Below, piece after piece: positions 57,244 through 64,000 of a stretch of DNA of 64,000 nucleotides. The position numbers and the translations under genes are program-made. The stretch's first letter is position 1. Each line of letters begins with the position of its first letter. The notes beneath the pieces were generated by a model, which had not been told where the DNA came from, searched no databases, and worked only from the letters and a program-made list of their open reading frames with translations. This stretch comes from Galeruca laticollis (Eukaryota > Arthropoda > Insecta > Coleoptera > Chrysomelidae), in contig OY998185.1 of assembly GCA_963921935.1 (NCBI GenBank), positions 30,968,487 to 31,032,486 on the forward strand, in the 5' to 3' direction.

Positions 57244-58653
57244 GAATTTATCAGCCGATATGGATTGCCCTTGGAAGTCCACAGCGACCAGGGAAGAAAT
57301 TTCGATAGTCATCTATTCTAGGAGATTTGCGAGAAGCTGGGAATGAAGAAGACCAGAACAACAGGATTACATCCACAGTTAGATGAAATGGTCGAGAGAA
57401 TGAACAGGACTATTGTAAAATACCTGTCCAAAGTAGTATCCAGCCATCAGAGAGATTGGGACCAGTATCTCTCCCTATTCGCATTGGCTTATCGATCTGC
57501 CGTCAATGAGTCCACGGGTGAAACACCGGCGAAAATCCTGTTTGGACGTGAAATGAGGCTTCCTTGTGACCTGGAATTTGGCTGTCGGCCTGGAGAAGAT
57601 CTAGCAGGCGAAGACTACGTGATCCAATTGAGAAGAAGGCTGGACGATATTCATGAATTAGTTCGAACCAATCTTCAAGTTGCCAGCGACAGAATAAAAA
57701 GTCGGTACGACACGCAGGCCACAGAAGGCGGTTTTAAAGAAGGGGACAAAGTATGGTTACACAACCCGACGAGGAGAAAAGGATTTTCTCCAAAATTACA
57801 AAAATCCTGGGAAGGCCCATACTTAATCAAGAAAAGGATCAATGATGTTATATATCGCATAAGCAAGATCCCCAACGAAAAACCAAAAGTAGTTCACCAA
57901 AACCGACTAGCGCCATTCGAAGGAGACCATGACCTGGGGGAAGGAGTAAACCTTATTCGAGATGTGTCTGACCCTACCTTCGAGGAATTTGTGGGCACGT
58001 ATGGAGGTACCGGGAAAGCTAGATATGGAGTCACTTCGGAACATCAACAAGGTCTGTTCACTCTCCCGGAAGATTATTCACTGGCATACAACATCCCCGC
58101 CCGTATCAAGAACGCACGAGGGTTGGCAACCGTCTTTCGAAAGAAGTTAGGGCAATTAGAAAAACTTGAAGAAAAGATTCCAGCCCCTGGCAAGACTCTG
58201 AAACTGAAACATAATTCGCGGTACGTCTTCTACGTGGTAACTAAAAATGAATTCCAAGATCGATCTACCTACCGCGATGTGTGGGAAGCACTTCGAAACC
58301 TCCGAGACCATGTGATGGAATCCAACGTGAAGAAACTGGCTATGCCTAAGATAGCGAGTAACCAGTTGGATTGGCGAATCATCAGGAACATGGTAGAGAT
58401 TATCTTTCAAGATACCGGTGTCCAGATATTAATTTGCAGCTACAACCCCCTTTATCAGTATCCGATGAAGACGGTGCCCTGCTATTTCCATAAGATCGGA
58501 AAGTGTAGAAATGGGGCCAGTTGCCGATTCAAGTCTCGGCTACACAAAAGTTCCAGGAGGAACTTTCATTTAAGGAGGGGTAATGTTAAATTACCTGGTA
58601 TAAAAATAAACTTACAATACTGTTACGAAACAGCATACTGGTATAGTCCCTAA
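57244..58653 (+). pseudogene. Gypsy pol C-terminus: integrase remnant, macrodomain and CCCH-like finger
   Basis: Behind the deletion, FISRYGLPLEVHSDQGRNFD gives the second Asp of integrase. After a stop the 436 aa ORF from ATG 57343 continues TTGLHPQLDEMVERMNRT (catalytic Glu), LALAYRSAVNESTGETPAKI-type text, and a GPY module (WEGPYLIKKRINDVIYRISK) near residues 155-175. About residues 237-367 form a macrodomain resembling TARG1/OARD1 ADP-ribosyl hydrolases: LFTLPEDYSLAYNIPARIKN, YVFYVVTKNEFQDRSTYRDV, KLAMPKI. Lys-301 (TKN) matches the TARG1 catalytic Lys; the GCGLD loop is replaced by ASNQLD (338-343), so the catalytic Asp may be misplaced. CYFHKIGKCRNGASCRFKS (about 380-398) is CCCH-like, lacking the final His. 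The frame ends inside the 3' LTR. Confidence 0.82.
58572..58583 (+). other. Polypurine tract
   Basis: AAGGAGGGGTAA immediately precedes the 3' LTR TG; it primes plus-strand synthesis in LTR elements. Confidence 0.75.
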
Positions 58654-59103
58654 AACCGACTCTGTCTAAGCCAGGTATAAAAGTTAAAATTATGGCGGAT
58701 ACGCAGTTATAAAAAACTGTTTACGAGTTTACGACTATCTTATGTAAACATTGTTTTTGTGACCAGAGTTATCTAGAAAAGGCCATAATCAATCGTTTTT
58801 ATTTAAGCCGCAGTCCGGAATTTACTAGTAAAAATGGCTTTAATATATAAGGGGACTGATCAGGAAGAGTTAGTTAGTTGATAAAGAGATCTCGTGAAAT
58901 AAATACACCGAAATAGCAAACAGTAAATATAAATTAGTTAAGTGTTCATATAAATTAGTTTAAGTGAATATACTGAGTATATATAAATTAAGAGTTAGTG
59001 ATTAGTTTAGTGTTTAAATAAATTAGTAAGTAGCCATACCGTGTGTTTAAAATTTATCCCACCCGTAATAAAAAAATTTTTAATAAATAAGAAAAACATT
59101 ACA
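58584..59103 (+). repeat. 3' LTR
   Basis: 520 bp, beginning TGTTAAATTACC and ending AACATTACA. It matches both pieces of the 5' LTR with scattered substitutions, and is uninterrupted. Confidence 0.9.
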
Positions 59104-59592
59104 ATACGATCACCGTATACTTCGACTCAAACATTTAACTTTTCTGGATTTTGAGCATGTACTTAATAGGAAACTCGTAGAACGGAATCTGACCAGTACC
59201 GACAGTTATGTCGATTGACAGTCCCGTTGAGATATAATCTGCATTCATCCTAAAAACAAATGTGGATCTTGTAGAACACACATGATTTCATAAAATTGTA
59301 AGGGGTGATCAAAATCGTTTTCGTTAAGTTCGAGAACGAATTTTATAGGGATGGAATTTGTTGCCTTTCAAAAATCGCCCAGCTGTACGTTGACTTATTC
59401 CAAATAATTCTCCTGTTTGTCGCCATTCTGAAATTAGTTCCAAAACGTATTTACGAATAACATGTTTGTTGTTAAAGAAAATAACACAGACAGTGTTAGC
59501 ATAGTCGTTACTTTTTATATATTATTCAACAATTTCTATTCTCTCCTGAATAGAATAAACCATTTTTATGTTTTACTTGTAAACTTGAAGTA
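59104..59592 (-). pseudogene. Mariner 4 transposase, N-terminal half
   Basis: Minus-strand pieces read MSTSSLQVKHKNGLFYSGEN-like (start near 59592), RKYVLELISEWRQTGELFGI-type HTH text with stops, and near the gypsy junction the LNVW.E.YGDRIV segment (canonical LNVWCGI.GDRIIGP). The continuation beyond the gypsy element is at 50814. Heavily decayed. Confidence 0.55.
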
Positions 59593-59792
59593 CTCATGAC
59601 AATAAACTGAAAATTGGACCTGGTAGTTATGGAAACGCAAACTTCTATTTTTATTTTACGAAAACGAAGGCCTAGTAAGTTAATTTTTATTCCAAAGGTA
59701 ATTGTGCATTAAATTGTTGAATGTCGCTTTCAAATGAAGTGTCATTATTTGAACTGTAACATAGTCAAATTCCTTATAAAATATCACCTGCT

Positions 59793-59959
59793 CAATGATG
59801 TATCACACGTTTTCTTGAGTACCTACGAGTACTTGCATCGGTTGGTACGGAACAATAGGATAATGGTTATTGGACATAGATACCTCAAATCTAAAATCTA
59901 TTTTTTCAGTTCCTTGTCATGCTTTCATTCATTACAATATCTACCTTCGAGCGAAGTGA
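59793..59959. other. No gene seen
   Basis: Short spacer between mariner 4 and the MULE-like pseudogene. Confidence 0.4.
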
Positions 59960-61340
59960 ATCATAGTGAAAAGTGTCGGTGCCAGTTATTCAAAGGGAAC
60001 GTGGGAGAAGTTTAATTTTGTGCGACAATTTTACTTTTTCCAAAGACAAGGTCTTGAAAAGTGGAGAAACATCACGTAAGTGTTGCCAAATGAAGCAGAA
60101 TTGTAAAGCAAGGCTTTACACTATTGGAACGGAGAACCTGATTTCCAGGAGGGACGATTCGCACAATCATGGGGCATTCGGAAAGGAAGTGAGCAGAAAA
60201 GCTATTTCAAGTGCATGCAAGAGAAAGGTAAGAGAAGATATCAGTAAAAGGCCTTCAAAAATTATTTGTAGAGCTTAAGCAACAAATTTGCCGCCGTCTC
60301 TTACAACTACTGATGTTGGCTGCATTAGAAGAAATATCTATAACAGTCGCCGCAAAATCCTTCCAGGTCCGATTCCTAAGAACATAGAATAAGCGCATGG
60401 AGTTCTTAGCAGCGCATACGGCGAAACGCTGTTAACTAATAAAGGTATTTTTGTCTATTAACAATATGAAAAAAAATAACTTTGTGTTTACATGTAGAAG
60501 GAACATAAGTGTTTTGACCGATATGGATATCCTGTATATGGATGGAACGTTCTCATTTTGCGCAAAGTTCTTCTTCCAGTTATTTACTACTCGCGCACTC
60601 CAAAATGACCATTATGTTCCATTAGTTTTTTGTTTGCTACCAAGTAAGACAACTGGCTGCTATAAAACATGCTTATACCTACTAAAATGTAAAATTTATG
60701 AAAAGTTTGGTCTTTTATTCCACGGCAAATTTTCGTCGATTTTGAAAAGGCCATCCACCTAGAATAAAGGTGGTTTTGACCAGTTGTCAAAGTAAGCGGT
60801 TACCGATTCCATTTACATCAAGCATGGTATCGAAACATTAAATCAATCGTATTAAGTTCTGATTATGAATCAGAGACCAAAATAGGCTGAAAAACAATCT
60901 TGGGCTGATTTATTTGAATCCAAATTAAGTAGTGGACTGTCTCATCGTCGATTTAATGATTTAATGTCGTACAAACCAGAAAGTGAACTTCTAGATAAAT
61001 ATTGTGACTATTTGTTAGAGACATATATCGTTGAAAACGCAAACTTTCCTCCTACTATGTGGACGGAAGAAACTGCCTCGGTTACAAGAACGACTAATTG
61101 TTGGGAATCGTTTCATGCAAAATTTAATTCTTCCTTTTACGCAACTTATCCCTCCATATACCTCTTCCTTGAATAGTTAAGAGAATGTCAAATAGAAACG
61201 TATGTAAAAATACAAAGTTTTAATGTTAGTATCAATTTCAAAGACTAAAATGTTAAAGCTAAGTTAGCGTCAGTTGAAAATTTGGTCCGAAGATGTGAAT
61301 CAGGGGAAATAAATCGACTGCATTACATAAAATGTACATC
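59960..61340 (+). pseudogene. FLYWCH / MULE-type transposase-like pseudogene
   Basis: The first part (about 60003-60170) is a FLYWCH-type zinc finger: LILCDNFTFSKDKVLKSGET, CCQMKQNCKARLYTIGTENL, DDSHNHG. The middle (60451-60762) matches the MULE transposase core: DMDILYMDGTFSFCAKFFFQ, DHYVPLVFCLLPSKTTGCYK, with the first Asp in DGTF. Further traces are FHLHQAWYRNIKS and, in 60964-61176, PTMWTEETASVTRTTNCWES, FHAKFNSSFYATYPSIYLFL. This order is known in uncharacterised intron-poor insect proteins of transposon origin. Five or more stops and frameshifts make it inactive. Confidence 0.75.
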
Positions 61341-63145
61341 TTACTTATAATAACTATAACGTACATAACATGCGCCATTTCAAAATTGTTTACTAAAAAT
61401 TTACTTTGTATTTTTAATGTGTTCTATTATATACTTATAGACTTGGATGTTCCTTCGAAATAATAACCTAGTCAATGTAAAGTGGATTATTCATATTAAT
61501 TTATATTTTATTAAAATTGCCTATTAAAAATGTGCTTCATATCTGTAGTATATACTTATAGATGTTCCTTCGAAATAATAACCTAGTCAAAATAGAATGC
61601 ATTGTTTATAAATTATGTATATTAATTTCTATTTATAATGTATATAAAATGTCTTTTCAAAACTAAGTATCATATAAAATATACATTATATAGATAGATG
61701 AAAATTATTCATTTTATAATGTATATAACATGTCTTTTTGAGACTGCGATAATGTACTTGGCATACTTAATGTTTAGGTACTATTATATAAATCTTGCTT
61801 TTGAATAAAATAGTTAAATCAAAGTGCACCTTTTGTTTTTCTTTTTGGTTCCAATGTAAAAACCCTTGAATTCCGACGACCAATTTACATGTCGGATTAG
61901 TGGAGCAGGTAATCTTGGCGACGAATTTACCACCGCCGCTGAACATATATTTCTTCAATTTACTAGACATACAGTACAAACGCTGATTCTTTTCCATCGC
62001 GTGACTGATAAGACATCAACCATATGCGTCCTAATCAAAACAATACGACAAACGCTTGTATTGAGTTTCGCTATTTTTCTGTTATTAAAAGAAGACAGTA
62101 CCAACATAGTATGTGTTGAATAATATCGTCAACTAACTCACGTGATGGAGAAGCTTCATCGTTTCTACTGTATATACGTTTGTGGTCTATTTTGAATTAA
62201 TAGTTACATATATAAATTGCTAGAAATATCCTAACATATTTCAGTAGTGTTATGATATTATCCCAGTATTTATTTAAAAAAAATTAATATCAGATTTTTT
62301 AATTGTCCAGTTGTCCAGAAACAAAAAAATAGTTTCAATTAAGGGTTATGATTTCAAATAGGCAACAATTTGGTACATTACAAAACATGTTTCCATCTTA
62401 TTACCACATTTGATTCAATTTTGTTTGTAAATTTATTTTTATTCGAATTACAGACAGTATAAAGTGCTCTGCGTCATTCTGCAAGAGAGAGAGAGAGAAA
62501 GAGAGTAAGGTGTGGACATGGAAAAATATTAATTTTTCCTGACTTTTTGTTGTTGTTCTTCGCCAGCAACGCCTAATGAGCTTACATCGTTCTAATTATA
62601 GAAGAGAGAGAGAACATGAGACGTAGAAATTTTCTGCAAGTGAATAGATGATAAAGCAAACGTAGACGGTACACATTTCATACCAGTAGACGTTTGATTC
62701 GCGGAAAAGGTAAACAAAAACGTAATAATTATTCCAAATTAATCTTTTGTATTGAAAATAAAGTATTGTGTCTGAGTGATGTGATATAGATGTTGATAAA
62801 GTTGAATAGATACTCATTTCATTTATTTTCATACAGTGTGGGAAAATGTAATAGGATAAATCCAACATATGAATGTTTTAGTGAGTATTAAGAAACATTT
62901 AGCAGCAAGCGTCAATTTAAATTGAGAATTTACTCCTCAAATTATGATGACTTTTATAACGAAAACTGGGAATTATGAAATTTTGTTTTAATTTATGTAC
63001 CTATTATGTTGAAGAGAAGTCCTGATTTTGGAAATTGATTACAATAAACTGTAACAAAATAAATTATGTTTAAAAAATATCAAAAAAGGCATGACATCTA
63101 GCGGATTTGTCTCACTCTTCAGTTCTTGTTTATCGATTATAGCGT

Positions 63146-63148
<3 letters not shown>
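61341..63148. other. No gene seen; small direct repeats and a (GA)n stretch
   Basis: ATGTTCCTTCGAAATAATAA and CCTAGTCAA occur at about 61449-61477 and again at 61563-61591. TATAATGTATATAA.ATGTCTTTT occurs twice, near 61636 and 61716. A (GA)n stretch lies at 62484-62504. The 85 and 90 aa frames in this region match no family. Confidence 0.45.
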
Positions 63149-63225
<77 letters not shown>

Positions 63226-63280
63226 CATATATATATATATGCATATATATATATATATATACATATATATACATATATAC
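63149..63280. repeat. (TA)n tract with CA variants
   Basis: The longest TA array of the window, with ACATATAT and GCATATAT interruptions towards its right end. Confidence 0.95.
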
Positions 63281-63294
63281 GTGCCAGGTAGTGA

Positions 63295-63640
63295 CCGTTA
63301 TGTAAACAAACTGTGAACAAAGTAGTTGGGATGCGGTCAATATAGGGCTAATTAAACAACTATTTTTTGACTAGTTTAGCTTTCGGAAATAATTTATTTC
63401 CTTCATCAGAACATCTACAAATGGACAAAATTTGAATTGATAAAACTGAAAAACTGCTTAGAATACAAAATTACTCACCAAAATAAGTTTAACATATATG
63501 CATCAAGTACATCAAGATTTACAGGAGCAAGAAAATTCATTGCACGAATACAGAAATATCACGTTGAAAGTCAAAAACATTTAAAAACATTAAAACTGCA
63601 ATATCAAGCAGAAAAGTAACAATTATTAACAAACACAACA
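63295..63640 (+). mobile_element. Penelope-like element 5' fragment (PLE 3)
   Basis: An inverted terminal-repeat piece with a minus-strand hammerhead motif is followed on the plus strand by a 60 aa frame (63437-63619) with RFTGARKFIARIQKYHVESQ. This could be the N-terminal region of a Penelope-like protein, but no RT or nuclease follows. The call rests mainly on the hammerhead and on the layout shared with PLE 1 and PLE 2. Confidence 0.4.
63378..63412 (-). ncRNA. Hammerhead-ribozyme-like motif with canonical core strands
   Basis: Minus strand: CTGATGA (63403-63409), helix II GGAAATAAATTATTTCC, GAAA (63381-63384), then GCTA, so AGCT may act as a palindromic helix III. Core bases are canonical, and helix II is at least seven perfect pairs. 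Helix I was not resolved. Confidence 0.55.
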
Positions 63641-63740
63641 ATCCAAACACAATTAAAATGAATGTTCAATACATTACCCAAGGAGAAAGGCATATATTTC
63701 AAGTCCATATAGTCCATATAGTCCATATATATATTGAGAT

Positions 63741-63960
63741 AATAGTATCTTTTATTTATTTAATTGTTTATATTATTTATATTAGGTTTATATTATTTAT
63801 TATAATTTTAGTTGTTGAGCGCCAGATGAAATTAATGAAATAATAAATGAATGTCTGTTTAGTTTAAAAAGTAAAAAGCCAGCTAACTTCAGTCCTCAAG
63901 ATGGAACTCTTAATTATTTGTAGGGAATTATCGTGAGTAAGGATACGTTTGTATTTAAAT
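63741..63960. repeat. Dispersed repeat, second copy of 48497-48720
   Basis: Carries the same TTGTTGAGCGCCAGATGAAATT ... AGCCAGCTAA landmarks. Just upstream (about 63702-63730) AGTCCATAT is repeated three times in tandem. Confidence 0.65.
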
Positions 63961-64000
63961 TTAAACTTCAAAATATTTAAGATGTTATATAATTTATAAG

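Larger units (their letters stand above)
50815..59103 (+). mobile_element. Ty3/gypsy LTR retrotransposon with macrodomain
   Basis: The order is: 5' LTR (interrupted by LINE C), tRNA-Leu-like primer site, gag with SAP motif and zinc knuckle, aspartic protease, RT (truncated), integrase (truncated), a macrodomain plus CCCH-like finger, polypurine tract, 3' LTR of 520 bp. An internal deletion near 57243 removes the RT C-terminus, RNase H and integrase N-terminus. Frameshifts and stops also break gag and pol. The 5-bp target duplication could not be confirmed because the first bases of the 5' LTR differ from those of the 3' LTR. Confidence 0.85.
50082..59792 (-). mobile_element. Dead mariner-like element 4, split by a gypsy element
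   Basis: The left portion (50082-50814) and right portion (59104-59792) belong to one element. Inverted terminal sequences match across the gap: CAAATAATGA...TCATTTGAAAGC and ACATAGTCAAATT.CTTATAAAAT occur near 50190-50345 and, inverted, near 59690-59792. The transposase also continues across the gap. The left end starts GGGTGCGTC beside (TA)n; the outer right end is not sharply defined. Confidence 0.65.

Noticed and set aside
50815..59103. Retrovirus-like element with an envelope gene
   Set aside because: No signal peptide or transmembrane glycoprotein reading exists between the integrase and the 3' LTR; that space holds the macrodomain and the CCCH-like finger.

Overview
The window looks like eukaryotic, probably insect (arthropod) intergenic chromatin. 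It is strongly AT-rich and has many long (TA)n tracts, a (CA)n tract, spliceosomal-type donor sites and insect-style CAAAATG start contexts. Its coding traces are nearly all transposon families typical of arthropods: Penelope-like elements with GIY-YIG nuclease, mariner-like transposases, jockey/CR1-, I- and R1/LOA-type non-LTR elements, a Ty3/gypsy element, and hAT-, Tc1- and MULE-type relics. I see no bacterial operon, CRISPR array or rRNA gene, and no host gene I can defend as complete. The order (beetle, hemipteran or other) cannot be fixed from this sequence.

Layout. 0-6.4 kb: mostly unique DNA with a long-inverted-repeat element, two candidate core promoters with tiny first exons, and hammerhead-like motifs. 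6.5-12.6 kb: an old jockey/CR1-like retrotransposon split by a younger I-like retrotransposon that has lost its reverse transcriptase. 12.9-15.4 kb: two Penelope-like fragments joined head to head. 15.4-16.8 kb: dead mariner. 20.4-23.6 kb: foldback-like array of about 290-bp units, bounded by a perfect 44-bp inverted repeat. 24-41.5 kb: relics of several DNA transposons (MITEs, a rosa-like mariner, long-TIR elements, hAT- and Tc1-like pieces) and a degenerate zinc-finger ORF. 41.6-45.5 kb: a second array of the same 290-bp family, mirror-oriented. 45.6-48.5 kb: mariner, Penelope fragment and (TA)n tracts laid end to end. 50.1-59.8 kb: a three-level nest, with a non-LTR element inside the 5' LTR of a gypsy element that itself sits inside a mariner. 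60-61.3 kb: FLYWCH/MULE pseudogene. 61.4-64 kb: AT-rich DNA with a (TA)n tract and a Penelope 5' fragment.

Most notable points. (1) The gypsy pol continues past the integrase into a macrodomain of the TARG1/OARD1 type and a CCCH-like finger, and its Gag starts with a SAP motif. (2) Hammerhead-like ribozyme motifs recur in the Penelope terminal repeats and in a separate short dispersed repeat (four copies), each with a short palindromic helix III. (3) Two mirror-image 290-bp arrays share a (TA)n-linked terminal motif next to perfect single-base-loop hairpins. (4) Many elements abut (TA)n tracts, suggesting repeated insertion into such tracts.

All domain calls are by eye from translations. Identities and boundaries are estimates unless a perfect match is stated.
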